Shown piece by piece: positions 33,498-43,616 of a stretch of 64,000 nucleotides of DNA (the stretch's first letter is position 1; each line of letters opens with the position of its first letter). Source of the DNA: Macquaria australasica (lineage: Eukaryota; Chordata; Actinopteri; Centrarchiformes; Percichthyidae). The stretch lies in contig SEMN01000644.1 in assembly GCA_005408345.1 (NCBI GenBank), positions 1 through 64,000 on the forward strand. The letters are read 5' to 3'. Made by a program: the position numbers and the translations under genes. The notes beneath the pieces are model-generated. The model was not told where the DNA came from, did not search any database, and saw only the letters and a program-made list of their open reading frames with translations.

Positions 33498-34771
33498 AGA
33501 GCGCATTAACTGGATTACTAAAATGGATTTAGCTTTCCGTACTGGTGACCAGTACTTTATTGGCCACCTAGACAGTGTTGCTCAGTTGATTTCTGTCTCA
33601 CACATTTAAATTCCCATACATCCATTTCACTGAGAAGGTCAGGATGGATACTATGACAGATCAATCTTGTCAATATTAAAAATACTCAGAATTGTCAACA
33701 GAACTCAGATGATAACTCAGACTTCTTCTTTTCATTGCTGCCTAAATTGACAAAACAAGTGAAACAGTGAAAAATGTAATGAAGCAATGGGATCTCACTT
33801 TTATTAACAGCAACGAGCAGTAATGTGTCACCTCCTCACCTTACACACCTGCTGTCACACTGAAATGTCTGTGCATGGCAGAAATAGTATGCATGTGTGG
33901 AGGTGTGAATGAGTCTGCCCTCTGCACTTCCCTTTCTACCACTTGTGTTTGTGTATCTCAGCTCCTCAGCACTTTTTATTGCTGCCGTGGTAACACTTCA
34001 CTCTGAGTAACACACACACAAAGATAAATTATATTTTAGGTCACAATAGGAAACCAGCCGGCATTTTGATTCAAATCGTGATTGGTGCATGGAAAGATGA
34101 CAGAGATGACTTTATATCTAATCTGCTTAGGCTACAGTGGCTGTGATTTGGTGAGTTCGCCCCTCAGTCCTGTCTAACCCTGCTGGTGGGCCTGCTGAGG
34201 GAGTATAGCAGGTCCCAGTCCATCATTATTTGAACCCTGAGTCTCCTTATTAGTTATTTTGAGGCACCAGTGTTCACCAACATTGGTGCAGTCTGTGTCT
34301 TTCTTTCAGCCCAATCATCTTACAGTGTATGGCATTTACACAGTGATATGGGTCATAGACTGATAGATAGATAGATTATTGGCGGTCTATGTGGATCCCT
34401 CACAAATCTCAGAATCCATCATTCTATGGATTCAGCTATCATCTGACAACAATCTAGCTTTTTATCAATCTCGGAACCCTAGAGTTTAACTTTTTATTAG
34501 CTTTTTTTAAAAAATGTATCTGCATTCAAATTGTCAGACAATAGCCAAAGAGGATGGGGACCATGAATGTCTGTAGAAACTTTTAAGGCAATCCATCTCA
34601 AGTTGTTGAGATACAGTATGTCAGTTTGGACCGTCATTGCTATCTATCCCTAGAGCCACACTGCTAGAATTGCTAAAGAAGACTTAAAATGACTGATGAT
34701 GAAAATTGTTGCCAAATGATTTTCTGTCATTCAGCAGAGATCCATGTCACTGTCTTAAACTCTACATTCAG
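33498..34771. other. Stretch where the 5' exon of slc45a3 would be expected; none found
   Basis: No open frame resembling the SLC45 N terminus (first membrane helices and the RRRPF-type loop) is visible here or in 28.5-33.5 kb. A reversed fragment of the repeat at 42,015-42,300 lies at about 34,545-34,675 (inverse complement of GATGGATTGCCATGAAA…). A short GATA run is at about 34,360-34,375. Confidence 0.6.
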
Positions 34772-35242
34772 GTTCTTGCTCCCTGCTGAGGACTGGAGCC
34801 AAACACCCATAGCAGCATACCTGGGAGGGCAGAAGGCTTTCGTCTACGCCCTGCTCACCTTCCTCTTCCTCAGCTGCCTCCTCACCACCGCCTTTATCTC
34901 AGAGGAGACCGGAACCAGAGGAGGAGAGATGAAGACTGTCACCTATAGCCCTTTGAAAAGCTGGAGCAGCAGATTCTGTCCTCACTCGTTCCTTCCCCGG
35001 CCTCAGTGTTTCCTTGCTGCTCTGGGCACACGTGCATCAGCATACGTCAGTGTTACCTCATGTGTTTGCAGCATGTGTGCGTGTGCCAGTGGTCATATGG
35101 AGACTGTTTGTGGCAGAGATGTGTAGCTGGATGGCGCTGACGAGTGTCATGCTCTTTTTTGCTGACTTTGTGGAGGAGGGATTGTACCAGGGAGTGCCGA
35201 GTGCAGAGCCACAGTCGCAGGAAAGAAGACACTATGATGAAG
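34772..35242 (+). CDS. slc45a3: slc45a3 exon (membrane helices before the central loop), frameshifted
   Basis: Acceptor ACATTCAG|, donor GAAG|GTAGGG. The first part reads FLLPAEDWSQTPIAAYLGGQ in one frame. The last part, from about 35,014, reads VRVPVVIWRLFVAEMCSWMA in the next frame up to HYDE. The switch falls in the poorly conserved cytoplasmic loop. Confidence 0.9.
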
Positions 35243-38200
35243 GTAGGGTAAGTGCTTCTTTAGCTCAGCCCATTGAGGTTTAACTCAACCAATGAGATTC
35301 ATCTGCCTTATAACTACTTTGTTTCTGTCTGCCCAGGTGTGCGTATGGCCAGTCTGGGTCTCCTCCTGCAGTGTGTGGTGTCAGTGCTGTGCTCTGTGCT
35401 TATGGACTGCTGGGTTGCTCTGCTGGGAGCCAGGGTGGTGTACATCAGCGGTGTAGCTCTGCTGGTGTTTGCCACCACCATCATGAGTGTCTCCAACAGT
35501 GTGATAATGGTCACTGTCATGGCGGCTCTGACAAGATACACACTCTGCGTCCTTCAGGTCCTGCCATACATCCTGCTGTGTCTCTATCACTCAGATAGAC
35601 AGGTAAGTTAGGCCGTATTCAGACAGAATCAGGTGCAGCGGCGACAACGCAGATTTTCCCATTCATTTGAACCGGGGTACTGCGTTCAGGCTGCGGTGGT
35701 GGGGGCCGCAGGGGGTGCCGCAAAAAAACACAGCGGCCTGCAGTGAAAAGGTAAAACAGAGTCAACCCGACGCCACGCTGCAGCAGCCAATCACGCTGGC
35801 GATCAGACTGGCAGACGCCCAGGTGAAGAAGAACTTTGTTTTCCGTAGCATTGTAGCATTAGCTGTTTACCTTAATATTACGCTGTTTACCGAGCAACTG
35901 TGAAGATGGAAGAGAGACTGATCGATCTGCGCGGTGATGACTGTACATCATATGTTCAACCCTGCCACGAGGGAGTACAAAGACGTTAATCACCGTGCAG
36001 TCGCTTGGCTTGTATTGTCTTCAAGCTGGGATCGCTGGTTAGCATCAGACACTCCCACACCGCCGCACAACCCTACGACGAATCGCCGCAACGCCTGATT
36101 CTGTCTGAAACCGGCCTTAGTCTCCGAACCACACACCTCAGAGTTATATGAAACGCTAATCATTTACATGCTAACATGCAGGGAAGAGTCTGTTTTCACA
36201 CTTTGTGATGCAGACAAACACTTTTATGTTATGAAATCTCAGTATACATGTAAATAGAATTATTTTTACTAAGCCTTATAATCTAAGAATATACGAAGTA
36301 GGGTTTAACTTATGGAAGTTGAAGTAAGACAATGTCCTTTAAAGAAAAAGGTCGGATTTAATGCAAAATGACAATTATAGAAGCACCAAAAGTAAAGAAT
36401 ATCAGAACCTTACATTTTATTTTTATGACATTAACATTAGTCTACTGACATTACTCAACAGGTGGTTATTTCCCCTCTCTTTAATTTAACATTACATCTA
36501 TTGATGTAGCAAGGGAGGATAACTCTTTATTTTCAGAATGTATTCAGCTAATCTAAATCTAAATTATATTCAAGCAACACTATGTGCAGAATTTTTATAT
36601 GTTGGAGGTTATTCTAATGGTATACATTTTTGAAAAAAGAAAAATTAGACTTTATTAAAATTGGTGCAGTCCTATAGGTTGCTTGTATGTCCCGTAGCGG
36701 CATGCATTACTGTTTGTCACACCTGGGGGGCGCCAAAGTCAGTGTCAAGTGTCTTTAAGAACAACTAAACTGGACAGTTTAATAGTTCTTAAAGCTACTA
36801 GTAGTTTAGCGGACACAGTTTTTTGAGGATCAAAAAAAAAGAAAAATAGAAATAGGTTTATTCGCTGTGTTGCTGAGAATTAGATGAGAAGATCAATACC
36901 ACTCTTATGTCTGTACGCTGGAGCTGGAGCCAGGAGGCAATTAGCCTAGCTTAGCATAAAGATTGGAAGATTGGCTCTGTCCAAAGTGAAAAAATACACA
37001 ATTACCTCTAAAGCTCAGTAATTAAGGGAGTTACGTGCTGTAGCTATTTTTTTCACTAGCTGCAATGCAAGACTCCAGAAAGTCACTGCACAAATTCTGT
37101 TTTTTACATTTCTGTTTGTGTACAGATTAAACAAAAGAGACACAAAGTCTTAATTAGTGAGCTTTAGAGGTGTTGGTAGACAGATTTTCGATCTTTGGAG
37201 ACAACTAGGCTGGCTGTTTCCCCCTGCTTCCAGTCTTTATGCTAAGCTAGGCTAATCGCTGCCCTGCTTCAGCTCTGTACTTCATATGAGAGGGGTATTG
37301 ATCTTTTCATCTCAGTCTCAGAAAGAAAGCTAATTTCTCAAAATATGGAACAATTCTATAAGGACAGCATATTCTCCACTACATCACTAATTACACATGA
37401 AAGTTTCTTTATCTGACAGTAATTGATCTCCATTTTAGTGTTTATCTCCCTTTACTCATCTTTCATCCTTCTCTCTTCAAGGCTTTTTTCACCTCATCCA
37501 AACCCAGACTGCCTCAGCTCAGCCAAAGAGATGATGTAGCGCTAACTAAGCCCCTCCTCTCATGTGGTCCGGCCACTCCTTATGCTAAAGGCCACACAGG
37601 GGGACTGGCTTTACCTGGGGAAGAGCCCTCTGTTGGACCCCCCCATATTTCACTTCTTGTGGGTGGAGGTGACCGATGCGAAGCAGACTGCAAGCCAGTC
37701 TCACAGAGAGGGATGTGTTTTGACATGGTGATACTTGACAGTGCCTACCTGCTCTCACAGGTAACGTGGGTGATCGGAATATGAATCAGTTATTCAAATT
37801 ACTGTTAATTATTTATTGGAAATAACAGCACAATATGCAATGACGCATGAAGCTGATTCGAACCTGTAATTAATCCAAATACAGTCCATACAAATGTATC
37901 AGTCAGCTACAGCAAGAACATTAAAATATACATTACATTATACATTACATACATACATTATTGATCCATTTACTGCTGAATATATACATCCATAGTCTTG
38001 ACAGTTCAGGAGACATCTAATATGACTCCTGAAAAACCCAGCAGCTCTTTCAGTGTTTAGCAAGTCTAAAGTTTTACTCAAACAGTTTGTCCTGGGAAAC
38101 AAGTCATCAAACTCTCTCTCTCTTGGCTGCCAGAACAACTTAAGCAGCTATCATCTGTGAACTCTTGATCTGTAACTGTGCAGCCTTTGCCCAACAGCAG

Positions 38201-41200
38201 ACATAAGATGTCTGCCTGAAGGTTTCTGTTCAGTACATGAGTGTGTCAGTCACCTCTGCCCAAAAGCTCTTAAAAAACACAGCATGGGTGGTAGAGCAGT
38301 GACACAGAGCTGTGAGTATGTAGCCTAACTGTAGCTCTAAATCTATTTGGGAATTTGAGGAGACAGAATAAAACCTGCTAACGTCTGGGCCATCTTCATT
38401 GCTATGACCTAAACCTCCAACCGGCGGCAGCAACATGGAATCTGCTACATGCCTAGCATCTAGCATATTATCAGCTTTCTTCACCACCACTTAATGCCAT
38501 GTAACAAATAGGAAAAATAAATCAAACGGTATTCTTACATGCACAATCTATCATAACATAACAAAGTTATCTCAGGGCACTTTTTCGAGTAGAGCAGGTC
38601 TAGACCGACTCTTTATATTTACAGAGACCCAACAGTTCCCACCATGAGCAAGCACTATGCGACAGTGGCAAGGAAAAACTCCCTTTTAACAGGTAGAAAC
38701 CTCGAGCAGAACCAGGCTCAAGGTGGGCGGTCATCTGCCTCGACTGGTTGGGTTGAAGGGGGAGGGGGGGAGCGGGAGAGAGAGAGCAGGAGGAAAGAGA
38801 ACATACAGCAGCACAGTACAGTTCCACATAGAGATGTAAAGTAATAGTTGTGGTAATGGTACTGATGTTAATATTAACAGAAATAATACTAAGAGCAATA
38901 TTATAATAGTAATATTAATAATAAGAGCAATAACAGTAATAGCAGCAGAGCAGGAGCACGGGGGCAGCAGGTGGCTGCAACCATAGATCCAGACTCAACA
39001 GCTCCGGAGGCAGAAATACCTGCAGAAAGCAACAGAAGGAGAGAGAAACAGAGAGGGGAAAGAAAGAACACAACTACGGGAAGAAGTTGAGTTAGTAACA
39101 AGCATCTCTGAGCTCTTTAAGATGTGATGGTGCCTGACCATTTAGGGCTTTGAAGGTGAGGAGAAGGATTTTAAATTCTATTCTGGATTTTATAGGGAGC
39201 CAGTGTAGAGAAACTAATATTGGAGAAATATGATCTCTTTTTCTAGTTCTTGTCAGTAAACGTGCCGCAGCATTCTGGATCAGCTGGAGAGTCTTAAGGG
39301 ACTTATTGGGGCACCCTGTTAATAGAGAGTTGCAACCTAGATGTAACAAATGCATGGACTTTCCGCATCTTTTTGAGACAGGATGTGCCTGATTTTTGCA
39401 ATGTTACGTAAATGAAAAAAGGCAGTTCTTGAAGTTTGTTTTATGTGGGAGTTAAAGGACATATCCTGATCAAAGATAACTCCAAGATTCCTTACGGTGT
39501 CGCTGGAGGCCAGGGCAATGCCATCTAGAGAAACTATATTTTTATTTTTATCTTATCTATTGTTCATACTTACAAATGCACTCAGTCACACTATTATTAT
39601 TACTGTCTTTACTGTGTACAGGACTTTTTTCTATTTATTTTTATTGTATTTTATTGTATTTTATTATTGTATTTCTATATATGACACTTTTTCTGGCTGT
39701 TGTAACGCTGAAAATTTCCCAGCTGTGGGACAATTAAAGGCTTATCTTATCTTATCTTATCTTATCTTATATCTTTAGATAATGTGTTTCGATGGTGTTC
39801 GGGGCCAAGTACAATAACTTCGGTTTTGTCTGAGTTTAACATCAGAAAATTGCAGGTCATCCAGGTTTTTATGTCCTTAAGGCATGCTTGAAGTTTAGCT
39901 AATTGATTGGTTTCATCTGGCTTGATCGATAAATATAATTAAGTATCATCTGCATAACAATGAAAATGTATGGAATGATTCCTAATAATACTGCCTAAAG
40001 GAAGCATATATATATGGTAAATAGCATTGGTCCAAGCACAGAACCTTGTGGAACTCCGTGACTAACTTTGGCGTGCATAGAGGATTCATCATTAACATGT
40101 ACAAACTGATATTGATCTGATAAATAGGATTTAAACCAGCTTAGTGCGGTGCCTTTAATGCCAATTAAATGTTCTAGTCTCTGTAATAGAATGTGATGGT
40201 CAATGGTATCGAATGCAGCACTAAGATCTAGTAAGACAAGTACAGAGACAAGTCCTTTGTCTGATGCGATTAGAAGGTCATTTGTAACTTTCACCAGTGC
40301 TGTCTCTGTGCTATGATGCACTCTAAATCCTGACTGAAAATCCTCAAACAGCTTGTTGTTGTGTAGAAAGTCACACAACTGACTGGCGACTGCTTTCTCA
40401 AGGATCTTAGAGAGAAAAGGAGGGTTAGATATAGGTCTATAATTTGACAAAACCCCTGGATCAAGAGTGGGCTTTTTAAGAAGAGGTTTAATTACAGCTA
40501 CTTTAAAGGACTGTGGCACATAGGCTTTTAATATGAACAGATTGATCATATCTAGTAAAGAAATGCTAACTAAGGGTAAAACGTCTTTAAGCAGCCTAGT
40601 TGGGACGGGGTCTAAGAGACACGTTGATGGCTTAGATGAGGAAATCATTGAAGTTAGTTATTTACGGTTGATGGAAGAAAAGCAGTCTAAATGTACAGGT
40701 TTTACAGTTGTTTCTAAGGTTCCTGTGTTTGAAGATAAGTCAGTACCAACTGAGGGCAGGAGGTGCTGAATTTTGTCTCTAATAGTTAGAATTTTATCTT
40801 TAAAGAAGCTCATGAAGTCATTACTACTGAGGTCTATAGGAATACATGGCTCAACAGAGCTGTGACTCTCTGTCAGCCTGGCTACAGTGCTGAACAGAAA
40901 CCTGGGGTTGTTCTTATTTTCCTCTATTAATGATGAGTAGTAAGCTGCTCTGGCATTACGGAGGGCCTTCCTATAAATTTTAAGACTACCTTGCCAGGCT
41001 AAACGTGATTCTTCCAGATTGGTGGAACGCCAATTCCTTTCAAGTTTTAGCGATGTTTGTTTTAATTTGCGGGTTTGCGGGTTATACCATGGAGCTAACC
41101 TCCTCTGTTTTATTATCTTCTTTTTTAGAGGGGCGATAGAGTCGAGTGTTATTCGTAGTGAGCCTGCAGCACTATCAACAAGATGATCAATTTGGGAGGG

Positions 41201-43346
41201 ACTAAAGTTAGCATAGGAGTCATCTGTTACATTGAGACATGGAACTGAATTAAATGCCGATGGAATCACTTCCTTAAATTTAGCTACAGCACTATCAGAT
41301 AGACATCTAGTGTAGGAATGTTTGCCTAATGGCGTGTAGTCCAGTAATAGGAATTCAAAAGTTATTAAATAATGGTCTGATAAAAAAGGATTCTGTTCAA
41401 TTTCTATGCCATAGATAAGAACAAGGTCGAGGGTGTGGTTAAAACAGTGAGTGGGTTTATGTACACTCTGACAGAAACCAATTGAGTCTAATAATGAGAT
41501 AAACGCAGCACTAAGGCTATCATTTTCTACATCCACATGAATATTAAAATCACCTACAATAATTATTTTATCTGTTTTAAGGACTAAACCTGATAAGAAC
41601 TCAGATAAATTCAGAATACGGTCCAGGAGCTCGGTACACTATAACAAATAGAATTGGCTGTAGTATACAACTACAACTAGTAGTTGATACAACTAGTTAT
41701 TAATGTTTGCTAATGTTTGTTTTGTTTACCTGGACGCCTCCCTTTGGAGGTGTTCCGGGCACGTCCAACTGGTAGGAGGCCCCGGGGCAGACCCAGAACA
41801 CGCTGGAGGGATTATATATCTCATCTGGCCTGGGAACGCCTTGGGGTCCCCCAGGAGGAGCTGGAAAGCGTTGCCGAGGAGAGGGACGTCTGGACAACCC
41901 TGCTTAACCTGCTGCCACCGCGACCCGGCCCCGGATAAGCGGAAGAAAATGGATGGATGGATGTTTTTTTACATCAGTAATATTTAGCCACGCTAGCGGC
42001 ATAACTCTAGGGATGGCAATGTTGGTCATCCATCAGTTTGGTCCAGACTGAAATATCTCAACAACTATTGGATGGATTGCCATGAAATTTTGTACAGACA
42101 TTCATGGTTCCCAGATGATGAATCCTACTGACTTTGGTGATCCCCTGACTTTTCCTCTAAAGCCACCAGCAGGCTGACATTTTTGCTTTTTATTGAAATA
42201 TCTCAACAACTATTGGATGGATTGCCATGAAATCTGGTACACACATTCATGGTCCCCAGAGGATGAATTGTAATAACTTCGATCCCCTGACTTTTCTTCT
42301 AGCGCCATCATCAGGTCAAAATTTCTTTTGACCTGTACAAAAATTTGGTTTATGACTAAATATCTGCAAAACTAATGACATTCCTATCAGCCTCAGCTGT
42401 ACTTTGTTTAGTGCTAATTGGCAAATGTTAGCATGCTAACACACTAAGCTGAGATGGTGAACATGGTAAACATTTGCTAAACATCAACATGCTAACATTA
42501 TAATTGTGAGCATGTTAGCACGCTGATGTTAGCATTTAGCTCAAAGCACCGCTGTGCCTAAGTACAGCCTCACAGAGCTGTTAGCATAGCTGTTGACTCT
42601 TAGTCTGGTTTAAACACATGTAAAACATGTAACCTGGTTCCAGACCTCTGTTAGCTGCCCACAACTCTGATTTCTTTTTGTGCTTATTGACAACTATATT
42701 TTCCAATTAGCTTTAGGGTGGATTAAAAATGTCTATGTTGTAGCTAGCTACATCCATGAAAAATAGTGTCAGAAAAATGGCCACAAAGATTACTTGCGAC
42801 AAATGTGAATTAGTTGTTACAGAAATAACAACTCTTGAATCTGTATATTTCTTCTATTGTAGTGAAAAACGTTAACTGTTCCTAACAACAGCTAGCACAG
42901 CTTCCATATCAACTGAAAATGAGCAGGTCAGATACGTCCCTTTCTACTGACTGGTTAGGGCAAAACAAAATACCCACCCCCACCACCCCTTCAATGTCCG
43001 ATTGAATGAATAAAACAAAATGGCAATTCAGTCTGATTATCAGGCTAGTGAAACAGGCCTATATTGTGATCATTTGAGAAACAAAAAAGGTGCAATTTTT
43101 TATGATTGAAGGAAACTCTTCAACGTATTCTAAAAGAAATAAACAATTAGGCCTTTTAAATATATAGAAATGATCCAAAATGTAATTGTGTATCTCCTGC
43201 AGGTGCTGCCGGCAATGTGCCTCGGCTCGGTAGTGCAGTGGGCGAACAATATGAGGGCTTACATGGCCTCCGCCTGCTGCTTTAGCCTGCTGGCTTTTCT
43301 CTGCTCTACCAGGGTTGTCTACAGCCATGCTGACCTCCAGTGCTGA
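34772..43346 (+). CDS. slc45a3: slc45a3 (prostein), four 3' coding exons only; 5' exon absent and one frameshift
   Basis: Exons 34,772-35,242, 35,337-35,602, 37,482-37,760 and 43,203-43,346, all with AG/GT junctions. The joined protein (about 385 aa) aligns along human SLC45A3 (553 aa) from the YLLPAIDW region to the C terminus. Diagnostic matches are RRLFVAEMCSWMAL, FVEEGLYQGVPSAEP, RRHYDEGVRMASLGL, MVILDSAYLLSQ and GSVVQWANNMRAYM. SLC45 proteins are 12-helix major-facilitator transporters, with H+-coupled sugar transport reported for the family. The exon with about the first 180 residues is not in the window. In the first exon present the reading frame must shift by one base between about 34,985 and 35,015, and its length (471 nt) is one base too long for its two splice phases. 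Later exons are open and in phase. Either a recent pseudogene or an assembly problem; identity is certain, function doubtful. Confidence 0.88.
35337..35602 (+). CDS. slc45a3: slc45a3 exon encoding VRMASLGL… and following helices
   Basis: Acceptor CTGCCCAG|, donor CAG|GTAAGT. 266 nt, starting in phase after a split Gly codon. Encodes two to three hydrophobic helices ending LPYILLCLYHSDRQ. A Harbinger-like MITE starts 8 bp after the donor G. Confidence 0.95.
35608..36119. mobile_element. Harbinger-like MITE, 506 bp, TTA target duplication
   Basis: Element 35,611-36,116. The ends are inverted, GGCCGTATTCAGACAGAATC against the complement of GATTCTGTCTGAAACCGGCC, and flanked by TTA on both sides (35,608-35,610; 36,117-36,119). 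A three-base TWA target duplication is characteristic of PIF/Harbinger elements. No coding capacity. It lies immediately after a splice donor of slc45a3 and leaves GTAAGT intact. Confidence 0.85.
36869..37337. repeat. Inverted-repeat element in a slc45a3 intron
   Basis: Left arm 36,869-37,026 (GATGAGAAGATCAATACC… GGCAATTAGCCTAGCTTAGC … ACCTCTAAAGCTCAGTAATT) and right arm about 37,145-37,337 are reverse complements at moderate identity, with a spacer of about 120 bp. Related arm fragments are at 25,716-25,776 and 44,899-44,961, so it is a dispersed family. Its class is unknown. Confidence 0.7.
37482..37760 (+). CDS. slc45a3: slc45a3 exon encoding the large hydrophilic loop
   Basis: Acceptor CTTCAAG|, donor CACAG|GTAACG. 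279 nt (93 codons), phase 0 at both ends. Hydrophilic loop then MCFDMVILDSAYLLSQ, which matches human GICLDLAILDSAFLLSQ. Confidence 0.95.
38540..41650 (-). mobile_element. L2-like (Maui-type) LINE in the last slc45a3 intron
   Basis: Read right to left. The end of the endonuclease domain (IIIVGDFNIHVDV near 41,560-41,530) is followed by the linker ORF 41,536-40,658, then reverse transcriptase from 40,648. Visible RT motifs are KPLLKKPTLDPG, NYRPISN, AFDTIDHHILL, GVPQGSVLGP and, near 39,945-39,925, the catalytic FHCYADDT. The C terminus at 39,355-39,092 reads LQLIQNAAARLLTRTRKRDH and SLHWLPIKSRIEFKILLLTF. A 3' UTR-like part extends to about 38,540. It is dead: the codon shortly after YADD is a stop (YADDT*LYL), there are frame breaks near 40,000 and 40,650, and another element is inserted at 39,537-39,770. 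Confidence 0.88.
39537..39770 (+). mobile_element. Retroposed 3' end with (CTTAT)n tail inserted in the L2 element
   Basis: L2 coding sense is continuous on both sides (…HHRNTLSKDI to the right, VSLDGIALASSDTVRNLG to the left) but interrupted by 234 bp. The insert ends with six CTTAT units at 39,741-39,770, preceded by CAGCTGTGGGACAATTAAAGG. A simple tandem tail suggests target-primed retrotransposition of a truncated LINE or SINE. The flanks share a short ATAT. Confidence 0.7.
41718..41965 (+). mobile_element. RTE/Rex3-like LINE, extreme 3' end with GGAT tail
   Basis: Translation shows the C-terminal end PTGRRPRGRPRTRWRDYISH followed by LAWERLGVPQEELESV and LLNLLPPRPGPG, then a short tail of GGAT/ATGG repeats. 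5'-truncated copies ending in GATG-type repeats are typical of fish RTE/Rex3 elements. It abuts the 5' end of the reversed L2 element. Confidence 0.7.
42005..42600 (+). repeat. Interspersed repeat with two internal copies of AACTATTGGATGGATTGCCA
   Basis: The unit GAAATATCTCAACAACTATT + GGATGGATTGCCATGAAAT + ACATTCATGG occurs twice (about 42,048-42,110 and 42,200-42,260). It is followed by a stretch rich in ATGCTAACATTAGCATG-type palindromic words (42,420-42,560). A reverse copy lies at 34,545-34,675. A widespread fish repeat by its look; its class is unknown. Confidence 0.65.
43203..43346 (+). CDS. slc45a3: slc45a3 last coding exon
   Basis: Acceptor TCCTGCAG|, stop TGA at 43,344-43,346. Reads VLPAMCLGSVVQWANNMRAY and ends VVYSHADLQC, matching the last helix pair and short tail of SLC45A3. 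ATTAAA at 43,611-43,616 could be a variant poly(A) signal. Confidence 0.94.
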   Translation: MLPAMCLGSVVQWANNMRAYMASACCFSLLAFLCSTRVVYSHADLQC

Positions 43347-43616
43347 CCATCTCTCCATCGAGAACATCAGCAGAGGTGCTGAAGTGGTTGCAGTTACTGC
43401 GTTCTTGAGGGACCTGTTTGGGCATTGTGACATACAGTTCATAAAGTAATTATTTGAAGAATTGCGTTGTATAATTGTCATTGCAAGTTCAACACACATG
43501 CCATGTGTCAAATGTAGCATCAGTTTAGACAGCAGATTGTCATGGCCAGTAATGAGATGTGGATGAATGCGTTGCTTTGATCACAGTCAGAGCAATTTAT
43601 TGTGGGGAAAATTAAA

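Noticed and set aside
40533..40769. + strand open frame of 78 codons
   Set aside because: It lies inside the reversed L2 element and is opposite its coding sense.
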